Part shown: piece by piece, positions 45,115-58,000 of the stretch
Position numbering within the stretch: the stretch's first letter is position 1
Layout: each line of letters starts with the position of its first letter
Origin: Xylocopa sonorina
Taxonomy: Eukaryota > Arthropoda > Insecta > Hymenoptera > Apidae
Reading direction: 5' to 3'
Assembly (NCBI RefSeq): GCF_050948175.1
Contig: NW_027490488.1
Coordinates: forward strand, 62,001-126,000
DNA length: 64,000 nt
Translations under genes and position numbers: made by a program
Notes under the pieces: generated by a model
What the model was told of the DNA's origin: nothing
Seen by the model: the letters and a program-made list of their open reading frames with translations, nothing else
Databases searched by the model: none

Positions 45115-45145
45115 AGCGGCATACGCCGCTAGCCCCACCACGAGC
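45115..45145 (+). promoter_or_regulatory. LTR hairpin plus CCCCACCACGAGC box (LTR3)
   Basis: AGCGGC (45115-45120), loop ATAC, GCCGCT (45125-45130) is a perfect 6-bp stem. Two bases later comes CCCCACCACGAGC (45133-45145). The stem sequence differs from CCGCG/CGCGG in the other LTRs but the pairing is kept. Confidence 0.5.
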
Positions 45146-45709
45146 CGCGAGTCCCCACTCGCTGAAGCGCGCGCTCTCCGCCTCGAGACGCGTGTCCCCC
45201 ACTCGCGGGACCGCGATCTCTCTACCACGAGCCTCCGCGACCGTAGCGCCCCGCGAACCGAGGAGGTCAGAGACGCGTCTCCAGAGCACACACTCTGACT
45301 CGAGATCTCCTACCGAGGAGTCGAAACCTCTAGTTCTAGATCGTTAGCCACCTCAATGTGGGGTTCAGGCATCGTATTTCTATTTCCATTTTAACTTAGT
45401 CTTAGTCTTAGAATAATTGCAGTTCTTGTATACTTTAAACCTAGAATATATTTTATTTTTACTTTTACTATATCCAAGTACAAGTTCTTTTACCAAGTCT
45501 ACTATCTCCACATCCATTAATTTTATCAAGTGTTTACAATACTAGTTCTACTTTTAACATTACATTTAACTACGAATTCTTCCACGGGTTCTTCCATGCA
45601 ACTGGGGTTGCTCTTCATCAAATTGAAGGAGTATAGAAATCGGCTTTGTGACGTTGAGACCGCCGCCTATCCTTCAGATCTTAGTCGAAAGTACAGAAAA
45701 ACCTGGTGA

Positions 45710-46111
45710 ATGAATCGTGCTTCCGGTTTGCGAAGAACGCGATGTGCGAGTAGGAAGAATTTCATACGATCACATGTGCGTGAATATTTGGAGGGCGTTC
45801 CGAGAGTCCTCGTATACCAGCGACCTGCCTTCGCACCAGCCCAGACGCCGCTTTCCGAAGCGACCGTCGACGCTTCCGATCCAGACACCACGACGCATCA
45901 CGCCGATTCTGCCACATTCAGCATCATCGCTGAATTCCGACCGCCGTCCTCCTCTTCGCTGGCGACTGATCGAGATTTCCGTAGCAGCCAACACAACGAA
46001 ATCCGCTACGATCCCAGCGAACGATCCTCCACGCCGTTTCTACGTACAAATCGAGAGAGAAGTCATCGAAAGGTAGGGTCATTCCCTTATTATCGCGAGT
46101 GTTTTCGCTAG
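45710..46111 (+). CDS. Short LTR-encoded ORF of LTR3 (133 aa)
   Basis: The product begins MNRASGLRRTRCASRKNF and continues IRSHVREYLEGVP, aligning residue for residue from its Met with the short ORFs of the other two LTR families (RRTR-A-RK-(Y/F)IR---REY--G-P). After about residue 30 it diverges into a Pro/Ser/Thr-rich tail. Unlike the intact element, the frame runs through the donor-like GTAGGG at 46073, so splicing there would change the C-terminus. The function is unknown. The conserved start in three families supports real coding in their common ancestor; present activity is doubtful. Confidence 0.42.
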   Translation: MNRASGLRRTRCASRKNFIRSHVREYLEGVPRVLVYQRPAFAPAQTPLSEATVDASDPDTTTHHADSATFSIIAEFRPPSSSSLATDRDFRSSQHNEIRYDPSERSSTPFLRTNRERSHRKVGSFPYYRECFR

Positions 46112-46234
46112 TATTGCGTCAGCCGAAATTGCCGGACACGGTCTTAACGCGTTCCCGCGGACCGAATCACCGAAAAATAGGCTCGTGTTGTAAAGCATCC
46201 GGAGCAACGGAAAATAGTTTCGCCGGACGCGACA

Positions 46235-49200
46235 CCTCGTATTCACTTCAAAAGAATGTAACTGCGACACTTCCTTCCTAGGAAATAAGGTTTGCAGATA
46301 TCTAGGTATCGAAGAAATAGAGTTCTAATGCTTCTTGAATCGCCATATCGCATCTCATTTCTATGTTTCATCATAAGATATAATATTCATTGCGAAGTGT
46401 CATGTATACATCGTATTCCTCTCAAGAGAATGTAAATGCGACACTTCCTTTCTAGGAAATTACGTTTCCAGATGTCTACGTATCGAAGCAATAGAGTTCT
46501 AATGCTTCTTAAAACGCGATATCGCGTCCCATTTCTATGCCTCATGATAAGATATAAGATTCGTTACGAAGTAGTTACTCCTAGTCTACACTTCAAACGA
46601 AATCAAATGCGACACTTCCTTGCTATTAAATAGCGTTTGCAGATGTCTACGTGTCGTAGCAATAGAGTTCTAATGCTTTTTAAATCGCGATATCGCATCT
46701 CATTTCTATGATTCATGATAAGATATAATATTCATTGCAAAGTGTCATGTACACCTCGTATTCACTTCAATGGAATGTAAGTGCGACATTTCCTTGCTAG
46801 GAAATAGAGTTTGCAGATGTCTACGTATATTAGCAATATAGATCTAATGCTTCTCAAAACGCGATATCGCATCTCATTCCTATGTTTCATTATAAGATAT
46901 AATACTCATTGCGAAGTGTCATGTATACTTCGTATTCACTTCAAAAGAATGTAAATGCGACACTTCCATGCTAGGAAATAGCGTTTGCAGATGTCTACGT
47001 ATAGTAGCAATAGAGTTCTAACGCTTCTTAAAACGCGATATCGCATCTCACTTCTATGTTTCATGATAAAATATAATATTTAATGCGAAGTGTCATGTAT
47101 ACCTCGTATTCACTTCAAAAGGATGTAAATGCGACACTTCCATGCTAGGAAATATTGTTTGCAGATGTCTACGTATTGTAGCAATAGAGTTCTAGTGCTT
47201 TTTAAATCACGATATCGAATCTCATTTCTATGTTTCGTGATAAGGGATAATATTCATTGCGAAGTGTCATGTATACCTCGTATTCACTTCGAAGGAATGT
47301 AAATGCGACACTTCCTTGCATGGAAATATTGTTTGCAGATGTCTACGTATCGTAGCAATAGAGTTCTAATGCTTCTCAAAACGCAATATCGCATCTCATT
47401 CCTATGTTTCAATATAAGATATAATACTCATTGCGAAGTGTCATGTATACCTCGTATTCACTTCAATGGAATGTAAGTGCGTTATTTCCTTGCCAGGAAA
47501 TAGAATTTGCAGATGTCAAACGCATATTAGCAATAGAGATCTAATGCTTCTCAAAACGCGATATCGCATCTCATTCCTATGTTTCATGATAAGACATAAT
47601 ATTCACTGCGAAGTGTCATGTATACCTCGATTTCACTTCACAAGAAATTAAACGCGACACTTCCTTGCTAGGAAATATTGTTTCCAGATGTCTACGTATC
47701 ACAGAAATAGAGTACTAATGCTGCTTAAAACACGATATCGCATCTCACTTCTATGTTTCATGATAAGATGTAATACTCATTGCGAAGTGTCACGTATACT
47801 TCGTATTCACTTCAAAAGAATGTAAATGCGACACTTCCATGCTAGGAAATAGCGTTTGCAGATGTCTACGTATCGTAGCAATAGTGTTCTAATGCCTCTT
47901 AAAACGCGATATCGCATCTCACTTCTATGTTTCATGATAAGATATAATGTTCACTGCGAAGTGTCATGTATACCACCTATTCACTTCAAAAAAGTGTAAA
48001 TGCGACACTTCCTTGCCAGGAAATAGCGTTTGCAGATGTCTACGTATCAAAGAAATACGGTTCTAATGCTTCTTATAACGCGATATGGCATATCATTTCT
48101 ATGTTTCATTGTAAGATATAATATACATTGCGAAGTGTCATGTATACCTCGATTTCACTACACAAGAATGTAAATGCGACATTTCCTTGCTAGGAAATAG
48201 CGTTTGCAGATGTCTATGTATCGAAGCAATAGGGTTCTAATGTTTCCTAAAACGGGATATCGCATCTCATTTCCATGTTTCTTGATAAGATACAATATTC
48301 ATTGCGAAGTGTCATGTATACCTCGTACTCACTTCAAAAGAATGTTAATGCGAATCTTCCTTGCTAGGAAATAGCGTTTGCAGATGTCTACGTATCGTAG
48401 CAAAAGAGTTCTAATGCTTCTTAAGTTGTGATATCGCATCTCATTTGTATGTTTCGTGAAAAGGTATAATGTTCATAGCGAAGTGTCATATGTACCTCGT
48501 CTTCACTTCCAAAGAATGTAAATGCGACACTTCCTTGCTTGGAAAAAGTGTTTCCAGATGTCTAGGTATCGAAACAATAGATTTGTAATGGTTCTTAAAA
48601 CGAGATGTCGCATCTCATTTCTACGTCTCTTGATAAGATATAATATTTATTGCGATGTGTCATGTATACCTCTTATTCACTTCAAATGAATGTAAATTGC
48701 GTAACTTCCATGCTAGGAAATAGCGTTTGCATATGTCTACTTATCGTAGCAATAGGGTTCTAATGCTTCTCAAAACGCGATATCGCATCTCATTTCTATG
48801 CTTCATTATAAGATATGATATTCATTGCGAAGAGAAATGTATACCTCGTACTCACTTCAAATGAATGTAAATGCGACACTTCCATGCTAGGAAATAGCCT
48901 TTGCAGATGTCTACGTATCGTAGCAATGGAGTTCTAATTCTTGTTAAATCGCGATATCGCATCTCACATCTATGTTCCATGATAAGATATAATATTCATT
49001 GCGATGTGTCACTTATATCTCGCATACACTTCAAATGAATGTATATGCGACACTTCCTTGCTAGGCAATAGCGTTTGCTCATCTCTACGTATCGAAGCAA
49101 TAGAGTTTTAAGCTTCTTAAAGCGGGATATCGCATATCATTTCTATGTTTCGTGATAAGATATAATATTCATTGCGAATTGTCATGTATACGTCGGACTC

Positions 49201-52200
49201 ACTTCCAAAGAATGTAAATGCGACACTTCCTTGCTAGGAAATAGCGTTTGCAGATGTCCACGTATCGTAGCAATATAGTCCTAATGCTTCTTAAAACGAG
49301 GTGTCGCATACCATTTCTATGTTTCATGATAAGATACAATATTCATTGCGATGTGTCACTTATACATCGTACTCACTTCAAAAGTGTGTAAATGCGACAC
49401 TTCCTTGCTAGGAAATAGCGTTTGCATATGTCTACTTATCGTAGCAATAGGGTTCTAATGCTTCTCAAAACGCGATATCGCATCTCATTTCTATGCTTCA
49501 TTATAAGATATGATATTCATTGCGAAGAGAAATGTATACCTCGTACTCACTTCAAATGAATGTAAATGCGACACTTCCATGCTAGGAAATAGCCTTTGCA
49601 GATGTCTACGTATCGTAGCAATGGAGTTCTAATTCTTGTTAAATCGCGATATCGCATCTCACATCTATGTTCCATGATAAGATATAATATTCATTGCGAT
49701 GTGTCACTTATATCTCGCATACACTTCAAATGAATGCATATGCGACACTTCCTTGCTAGGCAATAGCGTTTGCTCATCTCTACGTATCGAAGCAATAGAG
49801 TTCGCGGTATCGTGGCAATAGAGTTCTAATGATTCTTAAAACGCGATATCACATCTCACTTCTATGTTTCATGATAAGAAATATTATTCATTATGGAGTG
49901 TTATGTATACCTCGTATTCACGTCAAAAGAATGTAACTGCGACCCTTCCATGCTAGGAAATAGCGTTTGCAGATGTCTACGTATCGTAGCAATAGAGTTC
50001 TAATGCTTCTTAGAACGGGATATCGCATCTCACTTCTATGTTTCATGATGAGATATAATATCCATTGCGAAGTGTCATGTATATCTCGCATTCTCTTCAA
50101 AAGAATGTAAATGCGACACTTCTATTCTAGGAAATAGCGTTTGCAGATGTCTACGTATCGTAGCAATAGAGTTCTAATGCTACTTGAAACGAGATGTCGC
50201 ATTTCATTTCTATGTTTCGTGATAAGATATAATATTCATTGTGGAGTGTTATGTATACCTCGTATTCACTTCAAAAGAATGTAAATGCGACACTTCCTTG
50301 CTAGGAAATAACATTTGCAGATGTCTACACATCGTAGCAGTAGAGTTCTAGTGCTTCTTTAATCGCAATATCGCGTCTCACTTCTATGTTTCGATATAAG
50401 ATATAATATTCATTGCGAAGTGTTATGTATACCTCGTATTATCTTCAACAGAATGTAAATGCGATACTTCCTTGCTAGGAAATTGCGTTTCCAGATGACT
50501 ACGTGTCGAAACAATAGAGATCTAATGATTCTTAAAACGCGATATCACATCTCACTTCTATGTTTCATGATAAGAAATATTATTCATTATGGAGTGTTAT
50601 GTATACCTCGTATTCACGTCAAAAGAATGTAACTGCGACCCTTCCATTCTAGGAAATAGCGTTTGCAGATGTCTACGTATCGTAGCAATAGAGTTCTAAT
50701 GCTTCTTAGAACGGGATATCGCATCTCACTTCTATGTTTCATGATGAGATATAATATCCATTGCGAAGTGTCATGTATATCTCGCATTCTCTTCAAAAGA
50801 ATGTAAATGCGACACTTCTATTCTAGGAAATAGCGTTTGCAGATGTCTACGTATCGTAGCAATAGAGTTCTAATGCTACTTGAAACGAGATGTCGCATTT
50901 CATTTCTATGTTTCGTGATAAGATATAATATTCATTGGGGAGTGTTATGTATACCTCGTATTCACTTCAAAAGAATGTAAATGCGACACTTCCTTGCTAG
51001 GAAATAACATTTGCAGATGTCTACACATCGTAGCAGTAGAGTTCTAGTGCTTCTTTAATCGCAATATCGCGTCTCACTTCTATGTTTCGATATAAGATAT
51101 AATATTCATTGCGAAGTGTTATGTATACCTCGTATTATCTTCAACAGAATGTAAATGCGATACTTCCTTGCTAGGAAATTGCGTTTCCAGATGACTACGT
51201 GTCGAAACAATAGAGATCTAATGATTCTTAAAACGCGATATCACATCTCACTTCTATGTTTCATGATAAGAAATATTATTCATTATGGAGTGTTATGTAT
51301 ACCTCGTATTCACGTCAAAAGAATGTAACTGCGACCCTTCCATTCTAGGAAATAGCGTTTGCAGATGTCTACGTATCGTAGCAATAGAGTTCTAATGCTT
51401 CTTAAAACGCGATATCGCGTCTCTCGTCTATGTTTCATGATGAGATATAATATTCATTGCGAAGTGTCATGTATACCTCGATTTCACTACACAAGAATTT
51501 AATGCAACACTTCCATGCCAGGAAATAGCGTTTGCAGATGTCTACGTATCGTGGCAATAGAGTTCTAATGCTTCTTAAAACGCGATATTGCATCTCACAT
51601 CTATGTTTCATGATAAGATATAATATTCATTGCGAAGTGTCATGTATACCTCGTATTCACTTCAAAAGAAAGTAAATGCGACTATTGCTTGCTAGGAAAT
51701 AGCGTTTGCAGATGTCTACGTATCGTAGCAATAGAGTTCTAATGCTACTTAAATCGCGATATCGCATCTCATTTCTGTATTTCGTGATAATGTATAACAT
51801 TCATTGCGAAGTGTCATGTATACCTCGTATTCACATCATAAGAATGTAAATGCGACTATTCCTTGCTAGGGCATAGCGTGTGCAGATGCCTACGTATCGT
51901 AGCAATGGAGTTCTAATGCTACATAAATCGCGATTTCGCATCTCATTTCTATGTTTCGTGATAAATCATAAAATTCATTCCGAAGTGTCATGTATACCTC
52001 GAATTCACTTCAAAAGAATGTAAATGCGACACTTCCATACTAGGAAATAGCGTTTGCAGATATCTCCGCATCGAGGTAATAGGGTTCTAATGCTTCTTAA
52101 GACGCGATATCGCATCTCACTTTTATGTTACATGATAAGATATAATGTTCATTGCGAAGTGTCATGTATACCTCGTATTCACTTCAAATGAATGTAAATG

Positions 52201-53134
52201 CGAATCTTCCTTGCTCGGAAATAGCGTTTGCAGATGTCTACGTATCGTAGCAGTAGCGTTCTAATGCTACTTAAATCGCGATATCACATCTCATTTATAT
52301 GTTTCGTGATAAGATATAATATTCATTGCGAAGTGTCATGTATACCTCGTATTCACATCATAAGAATGTAGATGCGTCTACTCCTTGCTAGGGCATAGCG
52401 TTTGCAGATGTCTACGTATTGTAGCAATAGCGTTCTAATGCTACTTAAATCGCGATATCACATCTCATTTACATGTTTCGTGATAAGATATAATATTCAT
52501 TGCGAAGTGTCATGTATACCTCGTATTCACTTCAAAAGAATGTAAATGCGACTATTGCTTGCTAGGAAATAGCGTTTGCAGATGTCTACGTATCGTAGCA
52601 ATAGAGTTCTAATGCTACTTAAATCGCGATATCGCATCTCATTTCTGTATTTCGTGATAATGTTATAATATTCATTGCGAAGTGTCATGTATACCTCGCA
52701 TTCGCTTCAAAAGAATGTAAATCCGACACTTCCATGCTAGAAAATAGTGTTTGCAAATGTCTACGTATCGCAGCAGTAGAGTTCTAATGTTAGTTAGAAC
52801 CCGATATCGCATCTCACTTCTGTGTTTCAAGATAAGATATAATATTCATTGCGAAGTGTCATGTACTCTCGTCTACACTTCAAAAGAATGTAAATGCGAC
52901 ACTTCCTTGCTAGGAAATAGCGTTTGCAGATGTCTACGTATCGAAGCAATAAATTTCTAATGCTTCTTAAAACGCGATATCGCATCTCATTTCTATTTTT
53001 CATGATAAGATATAATATTCATTGCGAAGTGTCATGTATTCTCGTCTACACGTCAAAAGAATGTAAATGCAACACTTCCTTGCTAGGGAATAGCGTTTCC
53101 AGATGTCTACGTATCGAAGCAATAGAGTTCTAAT
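46235..53134 (-). repeat. 174-bp satellite block, R orientation (R3)
   Basis: About 40 monomers. It contains a 696-bp higher-order repeat (49825-51395) and a second ~695-bp pair (about 48721 and 49416). An extra ~23 bp near 49801-49823 partly duplicates the monomer, a scar of unequal exchange. The last monomers show the TGTATTCTCGTCTACAC and GGGAATAGCGTTTCCAG variants seen beside the other units. The remaining ORFs are satellite frames. Confidence 0.95.
49825..51395 (-). repeat. Higher-order repeat: 4-monomer, 696-bp block, about 2.25 copies
   Basis: TCTAATGATTCTTAAAACGC starts at 49825, 50521 and 51217, exactly 696 bp apart. Intervening sequence including AAGAAATATTATTCATTATGG is nearly identical in each copy. 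Confidence 0.88.
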
Positions 53135-53185
53135 GGGGAAGGGTATAGGTCCTTCTCACAACCGAGAACCATCCTGTTTGTCTCC

Positions 53186-53542
53186 ATGGACTATGGCAGC
53201 TGTCTTATCGGTGCAGAGCTCTGGATCCTATCCTTCGGGCTTCAGTGTCTCTTCTTGCTCACTTCCCGACTCCTCCACCGTCGAGCCTGTCACGCTACCT
53301 CGGCGCACAGCCTTTCCGCAAACCTGCGGTCTTATTATCCGCCGAAGAGGCGACTTATGGGTCGCTTCTTCCATCAGCTCGCCAGTCTAATCCGTAGAAC
53401 GGAGAGAGAGAAACGGTCGGGAGGGGGGGGGGGGGGGGGGGAAGGTTCTACCATTGTGTATTTTACGCTCCTCGCAAATACAGCTATCGCGATGGTCCGT
53501 GTCGCGCTTCTCGCATGGGTGGTGATCAGCCAGCTAGTCTAA
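53186..53542 (+). CDS. 118-aa hypothetical protein with Gly run, unit 3
   Basis: Same length and frame as 24724-25080, with 19 G in the tract at 53423. It starts MDYGSCLIGAELWILSFG and ends with the hydrophobic segment STIVYFTLLANTAIAMV. Amino-acid changes are scattered. No family is recognised; a chance ORF is possible. Confidence 0.25.
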   Translation: MDYGSCLIGAELWILSFGLQCLFLLTSRLLHRRACHATSAHSLSANLRSYYPPKRRLMGRFFHQLASLIRRTEREKRSGGGGGGGEGSTIVYFTLLANTAIAMVRVALLAWVVISQLV

Positions 53543-53649
53543 CCGAAGCAGGGGGGAGGGGGTGAGCGAGCCTTTTGTCTTCACCACGTCACAGTACATA
53601 CAAATTTGCGAATAAGTAGCTATGTGTTCAAATTCAATTCCGAATAATG

Positions 53650-54674
53650 CACTAAAAAGCATCCCAGATAACAAACGGCAAGATGGTAGCGACACCATGC
53701 CGGCACTATATTGCCACTTCCGAGGAGTGTCAACTGATTCGTAGTCATCTGTGACCGGATTCGTTGACTAAAATGCCAGAACGTGTTACCAGCACGTTCT
53801 AGACAAGCGAATCGCGCAGAACCAGCACCATGGTGACACGCGTATCATCGCTCCATTCATGAATCTCCTCAGCAATGACGCAGGATCACATTTGGCAATG
53901 GGGAACCTGTGCTTTCATACAAATTAGAACCGTTAGATGTCAGTAGATGTTCAGCATATGAGTATTGATAGACATTTTGATGGTCGTTTTCATATATTTA
54001 TTGTTATTGAGCGAGTCGTGTATATTTCTTTCAATCCAACATAGACTAAAAATATTATTTATAAAAAAAATATTACTTATAAAATAAAAATTCATGCTGT
54101 TGCGTCCCTAACTTCGCCTTGTGTAATTTTTGAAATAACATGCTGTCATCGTATTTAATGTAACCCTCAATTGCATGAATTTGTAACAATAAATTGAAGA
54201 AAATATATATAAAATAAGTGTATATATTTTTATGACAAAGTAATTATCGACTTTATGGAAAAAATCGCCCTATCGAGCTAGTTTATAGAAAATAATAAAA
54301 TCGAGTTCTTATATCTTTGTTTTGTGCCGGTGTATCTATATTGGAATCATAATAAATAAATTGCACAGTTTAGTCATTTTTCATATTTGCTTATAATTTT
54401 TATGGAAACAGCTTCCCCATTAGTAAATGTCAGCCTACGCCACAACCCCGCGTGTAGCTATGGTGAGCTGATAGTGTCATTGTCACGGCCGTGTAGCCCG
54501 TGTGCTATATCTCGGTGCTTTAATAGTGCCGTGATACGAATGCCGCCCCAGTACTAACAGTATGCCATTTCGAAAGCTGAGTAGGAGCACTTTGTTAGCA
54601 CAGTTCTGTCACGGAATTCGTTCCATCCGTTGTCATTGGCGTGCCAATCGCTGGCTGTTTGGGATATTGTAGTG
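53650..54674. mobile_element. Candidate CACTA-like insertion, unit 3 copy
   Basis: The ends CACTAAAAAGCATCCCAG and (reverse-complemented) CACTACAATATCCCAAAC are kept. It was copied as part of the unit. Confidence 0.28.
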
Positions 54675-55359
54675 CATGAGGCAGACTTGTTCCTTATCAT
54701 CGTCAAGGAGATGGATTTTCACTCCCCCCTTTTTGAATTTTTTAAATTATTGTTTGGAACCTTTGCCGTTTCTGTATCTCTATGACCGCATTGTGGATTC
54801 AACTTATGTACGATCTTTTTGGTCTTCATCTTTTGTTACATGTAATATTATATATGTGATGCACGTTTGTTATGTAATGCTCCGATTTGTAAGCCTCAGA
54901 TACTTCTATTCTTTGGTAAAGCAACTTATTCGATTAATATATATTTATTAGACATAGATATAAACAATTAGAAAAATGTTATTAAAACGCTATTAAATAT
55001 GTTGTTGCAATTATATATTTAAGGTCTGAAGATGTAGATGCAATTAATGTCCGATATTTTACGTGATCCAATCGACGTATCAAGTGAGGCTATGAAATAT
55101 AAAAATCTTTTACTATTCTTCGACCCCTTTACATGTTACATGAATGATAAGTTCTGTAAGACAAGAAGCCTAAATTAGTGAGATATCCAGGAACATAAGT
55201 AATTTGTAAGTAACACATCTTTTCTCTTTGAAATATTTGCCTTTGCATAGAATAGAACGTATAGATATAATTGCCTGTTTTGTACCCATTTCGGTCCAAT
55301 TCTATTATAGCCTTTGAGCAGAAGTAATATTGATTATACTTGATTTTTGCAATAGTTCT

Positions 55360-55856
55360 TTAATTAACAGATTTTATTAACCTAGAATCATCATTTGACG
55401 GATGTATCAATCTACTTTGTGGCTCCATCAGTTTCTTTTTCTGCTTGCTACTTTCCATTTTCAGTTCCGTATACTTATCCTTTATCACCATCATATATGT
55501 TGCGTAAAATTACAATAACTTTTCGTCCTCAAATTTTGCGGATATTTCAATTAAATTTCCTTTGATTAAATAAACGGAAATTAAAAAACAGTGGCACGTA
55601 CCATTTCTTGGAAACGTTGTATCGTAATTTGTATCTGACTCTTTTGAAAGGCACGCACTTTACTTAACGTTTGCAATGATTCGGTTAGCGAAGTAAAGTA
55701 ATATTCTACTTTCGAAATTGTTGGCTCTTGTAATTCTAAGGCAAGTATATTCATCTGTCGACATCGTGAACATTGTTTTTTGCCAAAATTCCAGAAAAAC
55801 AAATATACTATAAGTAAAATAATAAACATCATAATATTAAATTTAACTCTGTTCAT
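55360..55856 (-). CDS. Candidate two-exon small membrane protein gene, unit 3
   Basis: Equivalent to 17588-18084 and open throughout. Exon 1 starts MNRVKFNIMMFIILLIVYLF, keeps the Trp that is a stop in unit 2, and ends at ATG/GTACGT. Exon 2 reads DKYTELKMESSKQKKKLMEP. A hydrophobic anchor followed by a charged helical region is predicted. The family is unknown and the model tentative. Confidence 0.3.
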
Positions 55857-56424
55857 CGTTGCCTTGTTGGACAGATCCATAACAATATACAGGGTAGGGC
55901 AGTAATAATTAGCACCTCAGATATCCACGAAACTATAAGTTTCATAGAAGTTTTTGCTAATATAAAATTGCATTGTACAAAGGGGCCATCCGTTGATGAA
56001 AATAGTTTTTTTGTAAGTGGAGTTATGTTGGACATATGAAGGTTACCTTCATTTTTTAAAATGAATTGGTATGTCCATTCTTCCGTAATACGATAGAGCA
56101 TTTTAAAGCAAGTTTAACGATCTGTAACATGAAGGCATTGAAGGTTACAAAAAGTAAAGAAAGGCGATAATAATCATGGTTTTAATAGTAAATGAAACAT
56201 ACGTATTGTAAACAGTGGTGGAAGGCGTAATACTTACCGTTTACTTCACTGTGAATAAACACTTTTCGAAGGGCATTTCAATAGTTTGCAGCATAAGTTA
56301 AACATGATAAGATTAGTATTGAAAAATCGGTTCGAATACGTTTGGTTAGGCTGTTCTTTGTGTCGTTCATTTTATAAGTACTGAGCTGCGGATTCCTGAG
56401 GACAGCTCACAAAATTGTTGAACT

Positions 56425-56647
56425 ATGGAAGATTATCATTGTGAATTTGAATCAAAAGGTAATTAAATTCCATTAGATTGTAAACAGGTCTCAATGTTTC
56501 ATTTTAGATAGTAAGATTAAATACTCTTTACAAAACTACAGGAATGGATACATACCTTTCTGTTATTATTATTTCATAAAGAATTATAATTGCAATTATA
56601 TAGTTCATTACGATAAAAAATATTTCTCAGAAAATTCTAAATATTAA
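56425..56647 (+). CDS. Candidate two-exon small Tyr-rich protein gene, unit 3
   Basis: Same exon boundaries as in unit 1. Differences include Cys-Lys to Tyr-Arg before NGYIP and a silent TAC-to-TAT change. It is open to the TAA that overlaps AATAAA. Tentative. Confidence 0.25.
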
Positions 56648-57463
56648 ATAAAAGAATCAAGTAAAACATTTTTAATAATTACGAATATGAAAAATACTTG
56701 AACATTCCAATAGAAAGATGTCTAAACAGGAGCTAGAAAAGTCAAACATTCAATTTCAATTCCAGAATTCATCTATAAGAGGTAAAATGTTTCGAAAGCT
56801 TTAATTACAGTCTTTAATGCAAGCAGTTGGGCAGTATTTCAATTTTTAAGAAAATTGATGAAAGTCAACCATTTTGAAGTGATCAGAATCTTTGTCGTTT
56901 GAGCAATAAGTGAATAACAAATAACTGCATAAATTCCAAGCTTAAAAACTTATGGATTAAATCCTATGCAGACTCGTTTATGAGCGAGTTACTAAATAAT
57001 AATCCACACTAAGTAATCATTTTAAAACTTAAACGATTACATCTCGCGAACTTTCAAAGATATATGAAGCGTGAAAAGTATGTCGTTTATCAAAAACTCT
57101 TCTAAAAGAAGGGACGAAGCCAATAGAAATCTTTGTTGAAGGAAGCATGTTCTAAAGTTCTAAGCAACGCGATGGCCCTTATCTGCCTATGTTTCATAGC
57201 AAGTAAGTTATGAATTTCTATGAAATCCGATGGAATTTCTCACTACTAACGTTTCAAAGTAAGTTCTCAAATTTTCAGTTCTACGTTTAAAACTATGTGT
57301 GTTCTATATATCTATGTAAAGTGATGGTTCCTATTAGTTGTGACGGAAACCTATATATAGTAAGTCAGGGAAGCTCGAAGGGGTTAATTATCTAAATGCT
57401 TTAAGGTGTAAAACGTACTTTAATCTAAAGCGATCTATCGTTCCAAGGTATCCGCTCACGTAC

Positions 57464-57709
57464 AACTTTTCTAGGGCGCCAGCTGTTCAGAAAGTAGCAA
57501 AGGGATAGACTATACGACCCCGGGAACCCTGGGGCGGAACAACCCTTGAAACTTCGAAATGGTCCTCCTCTCGACTACGCCTAGCCAAGTACACACACTC
57601 AGGTTGCGAGATACAGAAGTCACGGCATGTTTATTTATGGTCTCGACGTGGGTTTAACTAAGAAGGGCTACGGGAAACTACGCAACACGCCGCAAATTAC
57701 CGGGTATCA
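57464..57709 (-). mobile_element. Truncated or short LTR with PBS-like site, unit 3
   Basis: On the minus strand a segment starting TGATACCCGG (57709 down) ends near the PBS-like TGGCGCCCTAG (57481 down). If TGATACCC is the true LTR start, this LTR is about 225 bp and units 1 and 2 lack only its first few bases. The PBS has one change from units 1 and 2. Confidence 0.35.
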
Positions 57710-58000
57710 TAACTCACTTCACGATATAAGATACAATATACAATATGCGACACAAGAAATGGGACGCTTTAGCGAATAAGCTATCACGTTCTCTTCTTCA
57801 GGTTCCTTGAATTCGCTGGTGGTCCTCGGGTCTCCTGCATCCTCCTCAGGGCTCCTTGGTGGAGTGGGCTGTAGGCTTCGGTATTGTTCGAGTCCATCGA
57901 TCAGTGGATTTCGGCGATTTCCTCTTCTCGCCCCTTTGGGTGTCCCTGAGGGGATCCTCCTGATCATTTAAATTGCGTAGCGCCTCGCGCGCCGCGCTCC
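57710..58000. other. Unique sequence right of unit 3
   Basis: Not satellite and not seen elsewhere in the window. It has a minus-strand ORF of 82 codons (57967-57719) starting MIRRIPSGTPKGARRGNRR, rich in Pro, Arg and Glu, with no recognisable domain. It might be a gag-leader fragment of an unidentified element or a chance ORF. The left 30 bp is AT-rich and vaguely satellite-like. Confidence 0.4.

Larger units (their letters stand above)
44684..46234 (+). mobile_element. Third gypsy-type LTR family remnant (LTR3), plus strand
   Basis: Collinear with the other LTRs despite strong divergence: a coding-like Thr/Arg-rich head ending in a stop at 45014, TATATAAG (45065), hairpin plus CCCCACCACGAGC (45115-45145), CCGAGGAGGTC, an AT-rich middle, the short ORF (45710), a CATCGAAAGGTAGGG donor-like site (46073) and an end at GGACGCGACA. 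The left end does not start with TG, so it is probably truncated. No target duplication is seen. The satellite is F before it and R after it. Confidence 0.7.
53135..57707. repeat. Non-satellite unit 3 (4.57 kb)
   Basis: Copy of unit 1 at offset 37772. It contains the 118-codon ORF (53186-53542), G tracts (53423-53441 and an interrupted one at 53551-53562), the CACTA-like candidate (53650-54674), both small gene candidates (55360-55856 minus; 56425-56647 plus) and the PBS/LTR end (57481 down). Its right end differs from units 1 and 2: after CCGGGTATCAT it runs into unique DNA instead of satellite. Confidence 0.9.
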
